A stretch of 64,000 nucleotides of DNA, from assembly GCA_002839675.1 (NCBI GenBank), contig PGYM01000001.1:736-64735 (forward strand), read 5' to 3'. This DNA comes from Methanomicrobiales archaeon HGW-Methanomicrobiales-1 (GTDB lineage Archaea > Halobacteriota > Methanomicrobia > Methanomicrobiales > Methanospirillaceae). Every line of letters starts with the position of its first letter. Positions within the stretch are counted from its first letter, which is position 1. Below, piece by piece: positions 8,757 through 17,558 of the stretch. The translations under genes and the position numbers were made by a program. The notes below the pieces were generated by a model. That model ran no database searches, had not been told where the DNA came from, and saw only the letters and a list, made by a program, of their open reading frames with translations.

Positions 8757-9892
8757 CGTGGATCACGGAGGATCTCGATAGAGACAAGGCTGAGTGTCTC
8801 GTTGTAGAAATCACAGATCCCGGCAAAGTTGTGGCCAATCTCGCCATAGGTGAAAAGGCCGATCAGCGGGGCGTTCCAGAGATCCGATGCCGCAGATATC
8901 TCTTCGGTTACCATAGGTCCGAAAACATGATGCCGTGCCATGCAGGAGAAGAGCAAGATGAGATCTGCACGGGGGTGCTGCCGGTGCCATGTCGTGAGGT
9001 CCTGGACTGATTTTTCAATAATCTCGTGCCCGAATGAACTGGAGAACCGCACCCTGGTCCCCTGGGGCATGGTCCCGGCAAACGCCAGAGAACCGGTCTC
9101 GAAATTGATGGAAAGGAATGTCCTGAGAATCTCGGATCCATCCGGCCTCTTTACCAGCAGAGGGAAAGATACCGCCATATCCTGGAGGTCCTCGTCTCTG
9201 ACCTGAAGGTATTCCTTGAAAATCTCAACGGGAGAGCGGTTGTTGATGGACCGTACAATATTTCCTTCCGAGGAGGTGATCACCATCTCTCCTCCCACAC
9301 CCGTCCACCCGCTGGTGGCAATGCCATTGACTTCCACCCGGGACTGGTCAAACACGATCACGGCAGCACCATCTGCTGAATATCCCGTATGGGAAAAAAC
9401 ATAGGTTTCCAAAAATTTCCCGTCATCTCCGGCAATTCCCCCGAAGATCCGGGTTCCGGGAGGATTTACCGATTCAATACCCCGGACCAATGCCTCCCCG
9501 TCATTCTTGAGACCTGACATGGTGACGATATAGGCTGGACGGGAAAACTTTTCCTTCCCCCAGGAACCAATCCGGCTCCCGAAGTCAAAGGATGATATAT
9601 CGTTTTTCTCAAATAGGGCCACAGAAAAAACAGTGGGATCGATATCGAACAGGCAGCACACGGCAGACTGCTCGAGTACCGGGTTTTCCTCTTCCCCGGC
9701 CAGGATCTCTCCTGAAGTTGAGCAGCCGAACACGGGGAATCCTGCACGGGAGATTTCAGATGCAAGATCCGGAATACCGAGGGCTACGGAGCTGAAGATG
9801 ATCCCGAGCGTTGGGCGAAAATCCGAAAAGTTTCTGATCCGTTCGGAAATTTCACTTGCTGAATCCGCTGAAAAACAGAAACTGGGAGACAT
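8753..9892 (-). CDS. FIST domain sensory protein
   Basis: 379 residues with FIST N (about 20-215) and FIST C (about 225-360) regions. Visible marks are GCSTSGEI, RIFGGIAGDDG, the C-terminal SCMARH and GLFTYGEIG. FIST proteins are thought to bind small ligands such as amino acids and to feed signalling proteins. Here the stop codon overlaps the start of the eight-PAS kinase (ATGA), good evidence that the two act together. No signal peptide or membrane helix is seen, so the input should be intracellular. The ATG at 9892 is the first in frame. Confidence 0.88.
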   Translation of the reverse strand: MSPSFCFSADSASEISERIRNFSDFRPTLGIIFSSVALGIPDLASEISRAGFPVFGCSTSGEILAGEEENPVLEQSAVCCLFDIDPTVFSVALFEKNDISSFDFGSRIGSWGKEKFSRPAYIVTMSGLKNDGEALVRGIESVNPPGTRIFGGIAGDDGKFLETYVFSHTGYSADGAAVIVFDQSRVEVNGIATSGWTGVGGEMVITSSEGNIVRSINNRSPVEIFKEYLQVRDEDLQDMAVSFPLLVKRPDGSEILRTFLSINFETGSLAFAGTMPQGTRVRFSSSFGHEIIEKSVQDLTTWHRQHPRADLILLFSCMARHHVFGPMVTEEISAASDLWNAPLIGLFTYGEIGHNFAGICDFYNETLSLVSIEILRDPR

Positions 9893-10090
9893 AGTGGTTA
9901 CAGACTAATATCTAAAGTAGCATAATAAACCTCCTGCCATGCATAATAATCCTGAAGACGGGCGTTTCTTTTTAAAAAACAGTTACCCTGAGGGCTTTTC
10001 CACGTCCGATCAGGATTCATACCCGGTAATCCCCGGAACCGGTTATCCGGTCATTTTTTACCCGGCATGATTCCCATCATTAGGGAGAAT

Positions 10091-10135
10091 TTTTAATATC
10101 CGTTTTTACAAAGGTGAAGTAATCATTCTGGAGGT
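10091..10135 (+). promoter_or_regulatory. Promoter and strong ribosome binding site of the PEGA gene
   Basis: A TATA-like TTTTAATATC (10091-10100) lies about 45 bases before the ATG, and a strong Shine-Dalgarno GGAGGT is at 10130-10135, five bases before the start codon. The gene is thus leadered, unlike several near-leaderless genes in this window. Confidence 0.5.
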
Positions 10136-10140
10136 CTTAC

Positions 10141-11112
10141 ATGAAACAACAGTATCTGATGCTCGTTATTCTGGGAATAGCGGCAATCGCCTGTCTCTCG
10201 CCGGTATCCGCTGACGAAATCGGCGGCGACCAGGGATGGTACGCAATCCACTGCAATGTGTACGGGGCGAATATCTATCTCGATGACAAATTTGTCGGGA
10301 CTGCGCCGCAGGGCGCCCTGACGGTAGCAGTGCCCATAACCGGCACACCCTATACAACGCTCCGCGTCCAGAAAACTGGATACGCGACTTTTGTCGATTC
10401 CATAACTAAAGTTCCTGTCAAGGGCGAGAGCGTTGATCTCTACGCAACCTTAAACGAGTTGCCCACGACCACCGCAGCTGCCGTTGGCGGGGACGTAGGA
10501 TGGTATATTATCCATAGCAATGTCGACGGCGCAACGGTGTTGCTCGATGAGACGAACAAAGGCGTGGTCTCACAGGGCGTGGTCTACGTCCCGGTCTATT
10601 CAACCGCTAGCGTGTACCATACCTTTACCGTAAAGAAGGATGGCTACACTTCCTATAAGGGGAATATCGACCGTATGCCGATGAAAGGGGAGAGCGTTGA
10701 TCTCTATGCAACAATCAACCCGGTTCCCACTCCTACGGCAACACCCACGAGTATCGGGGGAGATATCGGGTGGTACAATGTTCACTCTAATGTTGACGGG
10801 GCCACAGTCTCCTTCGACAACGATGTCAAGGGTACTATTGCCAAGGGAACGCTCAGTGTCAAGGTGTTTGTTACCGGCACTCCCTACCGGGCATTTACCG
10901 TCTATAAATCCGGATATATCCCCTATACCGGCTCCATTGAACTATACCCGGCAAAAGGACAGACCGTTGACCTGTATGCAACCCTGAATGCGGAGCCGGA
11001 AACAATGACTCCCGTTCCCACCACAAAAGCTCCGTTATCCCCATCAGTCGCCTTAATCGCGCTCATCATGGGAGGAGTATGTGTCGGGATGTTTGCAAGA
11101 ATCCGGAAATAA
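10141..11112 (+). CDS. Secreted triple-PEGA-domain surface protein
   Basis: 323 residues. A signal peptide (about 1-24, ending SPVSA) is followed by three tandem repeats of about 80 residues. Each opens with GGD-x-GWY, contains VxGA near a D-x3-KG turn, and closes with KGxxVDLYATLN. These are PEGA-type beta domains, common in extracellular methanogen proteins. Thr/Pro linkers separate the repeats. A C-terminal helix (about 300-319) and a basic tail RIRK anchor the protein. It probably contributes to the cell surface; a specific ligand cannot be read from the sequence. Confidence 0.85.
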   Translation: MKQQYLMLVILGIAAIACLSPVSADEIGGDQGWYAIHCNVYGANIYLDDKFVGTAPQGALTVAVPITGTPYTTLRVQKTGYATFVDSITKVPVKGESVDLYATLNELPTTTAAAVGGDVGWYIIHSNVDGATVLLDETNKGVVSQGVVYVPVYSTASVYHTFTVKKDGYTSYKGNIDRMPMKGESVDLYATINPVPTPTATPTSIGGDIGWYNVHSNVDGATVSFDNDVKGTIAKGTLSVKVFVTGTPYRAFTVYKSGYIPYTGSIELYPAKGQTVDLYATLNAEPETMTPVPTTKAPLSPSVALIALIMGGVCVGMFARIRK

Positions 11113-11161
11113 TCTTTTTTTTGTTCCTGTCTGCCCGAACAATTGGATAAATAGGAATGTT

Positions 11162-11734
11162 TCAGGAAAGATGCTTTTTTCCCGCGCTGAACGCCTTTCC
11201 CACAACGGCCCCGCACCGGAAGTATTCGGATCGGGTCACATCGAACCCCATGGGATTGATCTTTGCAAGATCGGGTTTTCCCCCTGCGTCCAGCACCTTC
11301 TCATCGATCTTCACATCAAGGATTTCGCCGATAAACTGCGTGTGGGAACCGATTACAACCGTCTGTGAGACCCGGCATTCCAGCACAACCGGGCATTCTC
11401 CCACATACGGGGCATCGACTTTTTCCGCTTTTACCGGTGTTAACCCGGCCCGGAGGAATTTATCGGTATCTGCCCCCGATGCGATCCCGAATACATCCGC
11501 CCGGCTCACCTGACCAGCCGAGGGGATGCTGACGGTAAATTCTTTTTTTGCCATCAGGTTCCGGTAGGTCTGGCGGGAGGGGCGGACCGATACCGCGATG
11601 CTGGGGGGATCGGAAGAACAGATGCCTCCCCATGCAGCAACCATGGCATCGGGTTTCCCGGCTTCGTTGTACGTCCCGACAAGAAATACCGGGAGCGGGT
11701 AGGCAACCGTGCGTGGACCAAAGGATCGCTTCAT
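11162..11734 (-). CDS. Flavin reductase-like FMN-binding protein
   Basis: 190 residues, one flavin-reductase-like/flavoredoxin domain over its full length. Typical features are the opening PYPLPVFLVGTY-like strand, the central MVAAWGGICSSDPPSIAVSV and NLMAKKEFTVSIP, and the later GSHTQFIGEILDV. Members bind FMN and act in electron transfer or flavin reduction, and several occur in methanogens. The gene stands alone, with its 3' end facing the PEGA gene and its start near that of the divergent esterase gene. Its substrate is not known. Confidence 0.85.
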   Translation of the reverse strand: MKRSFGPRTVAYPLPVFLVGTYNEAGKPDAMVAAWGGICSSDPPSIAVSVRPSRQTYRNLMAKKEFTVSIPSAGQVSRADVFGIASGADTDKFLRAGLTPVKAEKVDAPYVGECPVVLECRVSQTVVIGSHTQFIGEILDVKIDEKVLDAGGKPDLAKINPMGFDVTRSEYFRCGAVVGKAFSAGKKHLS

Positions 11735-11837
11735 TACGATTCCGTTGCCCGTGGACTGTTATTAGGTTTTTGGCCTGCATTCTCCAGCCCGGTGCACCCC
11801 CTTACTTTATTTCCCTGTCTCACCAAATCCAGAGATA

Positions 11838-12731
11838 ATGATCATTGATCCAATCGGGGATCTCCTCTCCGCGCTCAAATCAGGAATCCCGGACTCCAAT
11901 AAACTGCCTGCCCGGGCCCGCGAAGAGTTTTCCAAATTGTATGCGGAGTTCCAGGAGATTGAGCAGCCGAAGCTGGAACAGGTGGTGATCCGCGACGGGC
12001 TGGACGGGTTCTGGATCACCGTTCCCGAGTCCCTGCCGGAACGCACGGTCCTTTTCCTCCATGGCGGGGGATTTACCGTGGGCTCGACCCGGGATCATAT
12101 CGGTATCTGCACAAACCTAGCCCGGGCCTGCCGCTCCAGGGTGTTCTCGGTGGACTACCGGCTCGCCCCCGAGCATGTCTTTCCTGCAGCAGCGGAAGAT
12201 GCTCTCTGCGCCTACCAGTACCTTATCGCTCACGGGACTCCCCCCCATCACATTGTCCCGATTGGCATCTCGGCAGGGGGAACGCTGGTGATCGATCTTT
12301 TGATCTCTGCAAGGGATCGGAAACTGCCTCTTCCCCTTGCAGCAGTCTGCCTGTCACCATTGACCGATATGCAGTTTCCCGGAGAATCCGTTGAAAGAAA
12401 TGCGGAACTCGACTGGATCACCCCGGCCCGGCTCCATGCGATCCGCACGGTATACCTGGGAGGAAAGGATCCCAAAGATCCACTCGCATCACCGGTGCAT
12501 GCCCAGCTGCACGGGCTCCCCCGGCTCTATATCCAGGTCGGGACGCACGAGCTCCTGCTTTCGGATGTGGCAGCCTTTGTCCAGAAAGCGCGCTGGGCGG
12601 GATCACCCGTTCAGCTGGAACTCTGGGAAGGGATGTTCCATTGCTGGCAGGTCTTTTCCCGTGATGTGCCGGAAGCCAAAAGAGCGATTGAGCACATCGG
12701 GTCATTCGTGCAGGACACCCTGGCCCGGTAA
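11838..12731 (+). CDS. Alpha/beta hydrolase, HSL-type esterase
   Basis: 297 residues with the hormone-sensitive-lipase signature: the oxyanion-hole motif HGGGF near residue 75, the nucleophile elbow GISAGG near 147, and late Asp and His residues, the His in GMFHCW. It is a cytosolic carboxylesterase or lipase-like enzyme; the natural substrate cannot be told. ATG at 11838, facing away from the flavin-reductase gene. The family is widespread in archaea and the gene looks intact. Confidence 0.88.
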   Translation: MIIDPIGDLLSALKSGIPDSNKLPARAREEFSKLYAEFQEIEQPKLEQVVIRDGLDGFWITVPESLPERTVLFLHGGGFTVGSTRDHIGICTNLARACRSRVFSVDYRLAPEHVFPAAAEDALCAYQYLIAHGTPPHHIVPIGISAGGTLVIDLLISARDRKLPLPLAAVCLSPLTDMQFPGESVERNAELDWITPARLHAIRTVYLGGKDPKDPLASPVHAQLHGLPRLYIQVGTHELLLSDVAAFVQKARWAGSPVQLELWEGMFHCWQVFSRDVPEAKRAIEHIGSFVQDTLAR

Positions 12732-12791
12732 CCGGCAGGGCAGAGCGATACATCTATTGTTTTTCCTGCTGACATCCCTTTGCTGAACCTT

Positions 12792-13421
12792 ATGACCCAC
12801 AGAATCGTACCTGTTTCTTTTGTTATCGTTCTCCTCCTGCTCCTGGTATCCCCGGTTGCAGCGACTATGGCACTCACCGATGTGTCCTATACCCCCAACC
12901 CGCCGCTTGTTACCGGCGGGCAGCAGCACGTGACTGCAATGTATTACATCGGTCCCTCAGGTTCCACGACATTTATCAAGGGGCATGAGCTCCAGATGCA
13001 GACCGAACTTTTGAATGCCCGGTGGGACATCCAGGTAATCCAGAATGGCCGGAATGCCGCCCAGCAGAGCGCCTCGGGTTCGACCGCGTTTGTCAACGGG
13101 GAGATCCTCTCCTACCCCAACAACAATGATATCTCCCTTTCCATCACCATTGACGGGGTCGTCCCGCAGGCGCAGGCCGGGCAGGTGATGGTGCTGCAGG
13201 TAGAAGAGCTGGATACTGCCGGCAACGTGGTTCCGGGTAGTGTTATCACCCTCAGCCAGCCGGTTGCAGGAGAGCCAGGGACTTCGGTCCCGACCGTGCT
13301 TCCTACGCTCACACCCCCGCCCATCCCGCCGAATCCAACAAAATCAGCAGGTTTTACCCTGACTGCGGGAATCATTGCCTCCGGTCTTGCATTGCTTGTC
13401 ATAGTAAGGCGCGATGAGTAA
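12792..13421 (+). CDS. Secreted protein with C-terminal membrane anchor
   Basis: About 209 residues from the ATG at 12792; the frame also has a TTG at 12780. A signal peptide ends SPVAA near residue 26. A single beta-rich domain follows, then a Pro/Thr linker (about 165-185) and a C-terminal helix ending IVRRDE. The layout is like the 258-1298 and PEGA proteins, so it is probably another surface protein. The family was not recognised. Confidence 0.75.
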   Translation: MTHRIVPVSFVIVLLLLLVSPVAATMALTDVSYTPNPPLVTGGQQHVTAMYYIGPSGSTTFIKGHELQMQTELLNARWDIQVIQNGRNAAQQSASGSTAFVNGEILSYPNNNDISLSITIDGVVPQAQAGQVMVLQVEELDTAGNVVPGSVITLSQPVAGEPGTSVPTVLPTLTPPPIPPNPTKSAGFTLTAGIIASGLALLVIVRRDE

Positions 13422-13509
13422 CCGGACTGGCTTAACAGCCCAATAATTTCCTTTCCTTTTGCCCGGGCTCATAACCTTCATCATATGAAACATCCCATCA
13501 TTCGATCCT

Positions 13510-14355
13510 ATGTTTGAAAGTATTGGCAGAAGTTTCGCGCTCGTAAAAACGAGCTGGAACATTCTCATGGACGACAAAAAACTTCTCGTGTTTCCGTTAC
13601 TCTCGGGTATTGTGTCGCTCATTGTCCTGCTCACCTTTGCCCTTCCGCTGATTCTTACCGGCAGTTTCATGAACAATACCGGTTTTGGCCCGGTTATGTT
13701 CTACGGGCTCCTGTTTGTCTTCTATGCGGCCAGCTACTTCGTGGTGATCTTCTTTAACACAGCATTGATCACCTGCGTCAATGCACGGCTGAACGGGAAG
13801 GAAGCAACGATCAACGATGGCCTCTCGAATGCCACAAAACACATCGGCTCGATCCTTGCCTGGTCACTGGTCTCTGCAACTGTTGGCATCATTCTCCAGG
13901 TGCTTGAGGACAATGTTGGCTTTATCGGGCAGATCGCAGCAGCCCTGATTGGCGGGGCCTGGGGCCTTGTCACCTTCTTTGTCGTCCCAATCCTCGTTCT
14001 TGAGGACAAAGGCGTTGTCGACTCGGTGAAAGACTCCGTATCCCTGATCAAAAAGACCTGGGGCGAGAGTATTGTGGGCGGCGGCTCGATCTTCCTCGTA
14101 TTTCTCGTAATCGGGATCATCGCAGCTATCGCGATCTTTGGGATCTGGATGGTCAGCCAGAGTTTCCTGCTCGCTATCGCGCTGCTGATAATCGTAGTTG
14201 CCATTCTCGCAGTTGTGGCATCGGCCATGCAGGGCATCTTTGTTACCGCGCTCTATACCTATGCCCGGACAGGCACGGTCCCCACGTCGTTTAACAAGGA
14301 TCTTATCGAGAATGCATTCATGCCAAAACTGGGATCAACCCAGGGAAATATCTGA
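13510..14355 (+). CDS. DUF6159-family polytopic membrane protein
   Basis: 281 residues. The N-terminus (SFALVKTSWNIL then KLLVFPLLSGI) is typical of the DUF6159 family. Six hydrophobic segments follow, with a conserved cytoplasmic loop FVVPILVLEDK and KKTWGES between them. Function unknown; some relatives have been likened to glycerophosphoryl-diester-phosphodiesterase membrane regions. The loop also matches the membrane protein at 1398-2516. A small two-helix protein follows 65 bases later on the same strand. Confidence 0.82.
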   Translation: MFESIGRSFALVKTSWNILMDDKKLLVFPLLSGIVSLIVLLTFALPLILTGSFMNNTGFGPVMFYGLLFVFYAASYFVVIFFNTALITCVNARLNGKEATINDGLSNATKHIGSILAWSLVSATVGIILQVLEDNVGFIGQIAAALIGGAWGLVTFFVVPILVLEDKGVVDSVKDSVSLIKKTWGESIVGGGSIFLVFLVIGIIAAIAIFGIWMVSQSFLLAIALLIIVVAILAVVASAMQGIFVTALYTYARTGTVPTSFNKDLIENAFMPKLGSTQGNI

Positions 14356-14420
14356 ACCGGGATTTACGGTCCCCGTTTACAATCTTTTTTTATTCATCAG
14401 GCACAACATCATCTGATATT

Positions 14421-14624
14421 ATGAGTATGATGAAAGAAGCCATGCAGGGAAAAGGCGAGAAGAAATGGTGGTACCAGATCGCCGTAATGATCATGATCTG
14501 TGTCTTTTTTGTCGGCATTGATATCTACAGTAATGGGAGAATCACCTGGTCGGTCTGGCCGGTTGCGGCAGTCCTGTTCTTTGGTGTCGGTTTTTCCCTG
14601 CTCAACAAATTTGGCAGGGAGTAA
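14421..14624 (+). CDS. Small two-helix membrane protein
   Basis: 67 residues with a Lys-rich N-terminus (about 1-18) and two membrane helices (about 21-40 and 44-62) joined by a very short turn. It resembles 2TM-type small proteins. It follows the DUF6159 protein in the same direction and may be co-transcribed. Function unknown. Confidence 0.65.
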   Translation: MSMMKEAMQGKGEKKWWYQIAVMIMICVFFVGIDIYSNGRITWSVWPVAAVLFFGVGFSLLNKFGRE

Positions 14625-14749
14625 TTCCTTTTTCCGGTAAAAACAGCCCATTCGTTTTCCTGCGCCTGCGTCCATGAAATTATCCGGATCGGAGGGGGTT
14701 GAATGGCCACAATCCATAGCTTTACACCTGTCGCCCACCCACCTTTTTT

Positions 14750-15178
14750 ATGGAAAAAATGAAAGCCTGGTCTGCCCTTGGCGGCACGACGCCTGCAGAA
14801 AAACTGGGTGCCCTTGGTATTTTTGAAGGCCGGACTCTCGATGTCCGTTTTCTTGATGAGATTGCCCGCACGTATGGGGTCACGGTTACCCTTTTTTTCG
14901 AAGAAGACCTGGCCCGCACCCGCACGCTGGAGTCCGTCCAGCAGGAATTTGCCCATGTCCCGGAATTTGAACGACCGTATGTTGCGGTAGGAAGTTTTCT
15001 GAAGTTTACCCGGGAGAACGATCCCTCGTTTGAGCAGACCATGCGCGAATTTCCCCTGATGATCGAAATTGTCACGGTAGGAGAGACCTGTTCAAAAGAG
15101 GGGAAGAGTATGCCGTACGTGGCCGGGCTGATGCCGTTCCTGGATGAAATGGATGTGGAAGGGCAGCCCCCGAACTGA
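14750..15178 (+). CDS. Hypothetical cytosolic protein
   Basis: 142 residues, acidic, no signal peptide or membrane helix, with three predicted alpha/beta stretches. I do not recognise the family. The frame has coding-like composition, starts with ATG (14750, with a second ATG at 14759) about 125 bases after the small membrane protein, and does not overlap any better frame. A lone Cys lies in GETCSKEG. It could be real but poorly conserved. Confidence 0.6.
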   Translation: MEKMKAWSALGGTTPAEKLGALGIFEGRTLDVRFLDEIARTYGVTVTLFFEEDLARTRTLESVQQEFAHVPEFERPYVAVGSFLKFTRENDPSFEQTMREFPLMIEIVTVGETCSKEGKSMPYVAGLMPFLDEMDVEGQPPN

Positions 15179-15308
15179 TCGGGACGATTTCCTGCCACTG
15201 TCATCGGCAGCATCCTGAAAGACCGCTGCCGGGAAAAACACTCACCGGACACTCATCCCTTTTATGAAAAAAATGCCAGGATACACCCGGAATTCTGGTA
15301 TAAAACAC

Positions 15309-15315
15309 TATAAAT
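15309..15315 (+). promoter_or_regulatory. TATA box of the TylF-like methyltransferase gene
   Basis: TATAAAT at 15309-15315 lies 26-32 bases before the ATG at 15341, the archaeal TATA-to-start distance, so the transcript is probably leaderless. No Shine-Dalgarno sequence is seen between them, which agrees. Confidence 0.55.
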
Positions 15316-15340
15316 TTCAGAAAAACCTATTCATTACGAC

Positions 15341-16084
15341 ATGAGCCTGTTTCATAAGAAAAAACTGTTCAGTGCAGTGGATTCCGTCCTGCCAAGCAGG
15401 CTTTTATTAAAATTCCGCAAGTTCGTTTTTTTTGAACCCTTTATTGGCAATGATATCGCAAACCGGGGCAGGTTCTCCCACTACGGTTGTCTGGAACGCA
15501 AGGAGTTTGCACGGATCTTAAAGAAAATACGGTCAGAAACCGAACTGCTGCTCGAAGACATTGAGGCCTATCACATCTACATGGCCGTGAAACGGACGCA
15601 GAAGGTGCCGGGCGATATTGCGGAAGTTGGTGTGTACAAAGGCGGTTCGGCAAAGATTATCTGCTCGGCAAAGGGTGATAAATCCCTTCACCTCTTTGAT
15701 ACGTTCGAAGGATTGCCCAAGGTTGAAGATATCGATATGGTCTGGCCGTTTTACGAAGGCAAATTTGCCGCATCGTTCGAATCGGTCCAGGAATACCTCA
15801 AAGGCAACAGCAACGTGTTCTTCTACAAGGGATTCTTTCCCGATACCTCAGGACCTGTTGTAGATAAGAACTTCTCGATGGTGAATCTCGACGTTGATAC
15901 CTACGAGAGTTCCAAGCTCTGCCTTGAGTTCTTCTACTCCCGGATGACCCCGGGAGGCATCATCCTCTCCCACGACTATGTGACAGCACCCGGCGTGAAG
16001 AAAGCATTCGATGACTTTTTTGCAGACAAGAGAGAGCCGGTGCTCGAAACCGCAGGCTCCCAATGCCTTGTTGTCAAGGTCTGA
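15341..16084 (+). CDS. TylF/MycF-family O-methyltransferase-like protein
   Basis: 247 residues. The SAM-binding motif is GDIAEVGVYKGGSA (about 88-101), followed by LFDTFEGLP and VNLDVDTYESSK, the last carrying acidic metal-binding residues, and GGIILSHDY. This is the pattern of the macrocin O-methyltransferase family, which methylates sugar hydroxyls in antibiotics. In archaea members often modify cell-surface glycans, so that is a likely role here by inference. Preceded by a TATA box at leaderless distance. Confidence 0.85.
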   Translation: MSLFHKKKLFSAVDSVLPSRLLLKFRKFVFFEPFIGNDIANRGRFSHYGCLERKEFARILKKIRSETELLLEDIEAYHIYMAVKRTQKVPGDIAEVGVYKGGSAKIICSAKGDKSLHLFDTFEGLPKVEDIDMVWPFYEGKFAASFESVQEYLKGNSNVFFYKGFFPDTSGPVVDKNFSMVNLDVDTYESSKLCLEFFYSRMTPGGIILSHDYVTAPGVKKAFDDFFADKREPVLETAGSQCLVVKV

Positions 16085-16134
16085 AAAAAAATAGAGATAT
16101 TTTTTGTTCTTTTTTTAAACCCGTGAGGGATTAT

Positions 16135-16314
16135 CTAGTCCTTGACAATCAGGATGCCAAAGAGGACCAGCATGAGTCCGATGCAGAGGACTACGATCCC
16201 AATCATTCCTTCAACAGCGATAATGACCTGGGGCAGAAACGCCCAGATGCCATAGCATCCCAGTGCACACAATACAATGCCGATGATTAATGCAATAATA
16301 CCTGTCTTATCCAT
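16135..16314 (-). CDS. Small two-helix membrane protein
   Basis: About 59 residues from the ATG at 16314; a TTG lies two codons upstream. Two membrane helices (about 5-22 and 36-55) leave almost no soluble part. Its stop is 51 bases from that of the TylF-like gene on the other strand, and it is separated from the MFS gene by about 55 bases. Function unknown. Confidence 0.6.
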   Translation of the reverse strand: MDKTGIIALIIGIVLCALGCYGIWAFLPQVIIAVEGMIGIVVLCIGLMLVLFGILIVKD

Positions 16315-16368
16315 AATCAATCCTCACAGATCTCATTTCTGAATCCGACCATATAATGATACCGGGTT

Positions 16369-17508
16369 TTACCGGGGGGGTACGGTAATGTGTTTCTGCC
16401 GGAGCGTCTTCCACGGGTAGGGGAGGATGATCATCAGGATAATGGCAAAAGCAATCGGGATCGGAATCGTACCGAGCGCTGCGGCAAGTGAGTAATGGTC
16501 GGCGATGATGCCGTTGACTGCCACGCCGAGACCCCCGAACCCGATCGCAAGCCCGAGCATGATGCCCGAGGCGAGCCCTACGTTCCCGGGCAGGAGCTCG
16601 TGGGACATGGCAACGGCCACGGCAAAGGTGGACCAGAGGAAGAACCCGAAGAGGATCAGGCCGATGATCGACAGGATCCCGCCTGTAAGCATGAAGATGC
16701 CAAACGGGGGGATACAGAGCACGAGGCCAAAGATCATGAACTCTTTCCTGCCGTACCGGTCCGAGAAATGTCCTCCTGCAATCTGCCCGGCAACGCCGGC
16801 CAGCAGCATCAGGGTGACTATCACGCTCGCCATCACCAGGTCATAGCCCTGCGAGACGAGATAGGTAGGCAGGAACGTGACTGCGGCAAAAATTGCCCAG
16901 GCCCTGAGGATGGAGGCAATCATCAGGATGATGAACGGTTTTTTTGACGTGACTACAGGGGGTGTATCCCCCGGTGTCGCTAATGGGGGGCAGGCTCTCG
17001 TGATGCCCCCGGGCAGGATATACTTTAAGGCAAAGGCCATGATGACTGCTGGAATAATGAGCAGGAGGAGCCCGGGCAGTCCCAGCCACATGGCAAGGGC
17101 CCCGGCCAGTACCGGGCCGATTGCGTACCCGAAATTACCGCCAACAACGAAGTATGACGTGAGCCTGCCCCGGTTCTCGCTGCTGCACAGGCGGCTCACC
17201 ATGCTCAGCGCTGCCGGGTGGAAACAGGCATGACCGAGTGCGGCGAGTATGGCAAAGAGCATGATGAGATAATAGTTATGGGCAATGCCCATCAGGCCGA
17301 CAAATACCGCCGATATGAGCAGGCTGACGCTGATATTGATAGTCAGTCCTTTTGTGTCGGAGAGCCAGCCGAATACCGGCTGGGTGAACGACGAGGTGAC
17401 ATTGTAGGCCGTGATTAAGAGACCCGCGGTAAAATACGAGTACCCGTTATTGAGGATCAGAAGCGGCAGTATCGCAGGCAGCACCGGCATGTAGATGTCG
17501 GTGACCAT
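16369..17508 (-). CDS. MFS transporter, fosmidomycin-resistance-like
   Basis: 379 residues from the first ATG, with about eleven membrane segments. TDIYMPVLPAILPLL at the start, FGWLSDTKG between helices 2 and 3, and GGHFSDRYGRK in the middle loop are MFS marks typical of the Fsr-like drug-efflux branch. Seventeen codons upstream of the ATG, back to the TAA of the preceding methylase gene, also look coding (KTITGLAAAH before the ATG) and match where the family's first helix begins. No ATG, GTG or TTG lies in them, so the true start is uncertain. Substrate unknown. Confidence 0.85.
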   Translation of the reverse strand: MVTDIYMPVLPAILPLLILNNGYSYFTAGLLITAYNVTSSFTQPVFGWLSDTKGLTINISVSLLISAVFVGLMGIAHNYYLIMLFAILAALGHACFHPAALSMVSRLCSSENRGRLTSYFVVGGNFGYAIGPVLAGALAMWLGLPGLLLLIIPAVIMAFALKYILPGGITRACPPLATPGDTPPVVTSKKPFIILMIASILRAWAIFAAVTFLPTYLVSQGYDLVMASVIVTLMLLAGVAGQIAGGHFSDRYGRKEFMIFGLVLCIPPFGIFMLTGGILSIIGLILFGFFLWSTFAVAVAMSHELLPGNVGLASGIMLGLAIGFGGLGVAVNGIIADHYSLAAALGTIPIPIAFAIILMIILPYPWKTLRQKHITVPPR

Positions 17509-17558
17509 GTGGGCAGCGGCAAGGCCGGTGATGGTCTTTGTTGCGCTGCGGGGCGGGG

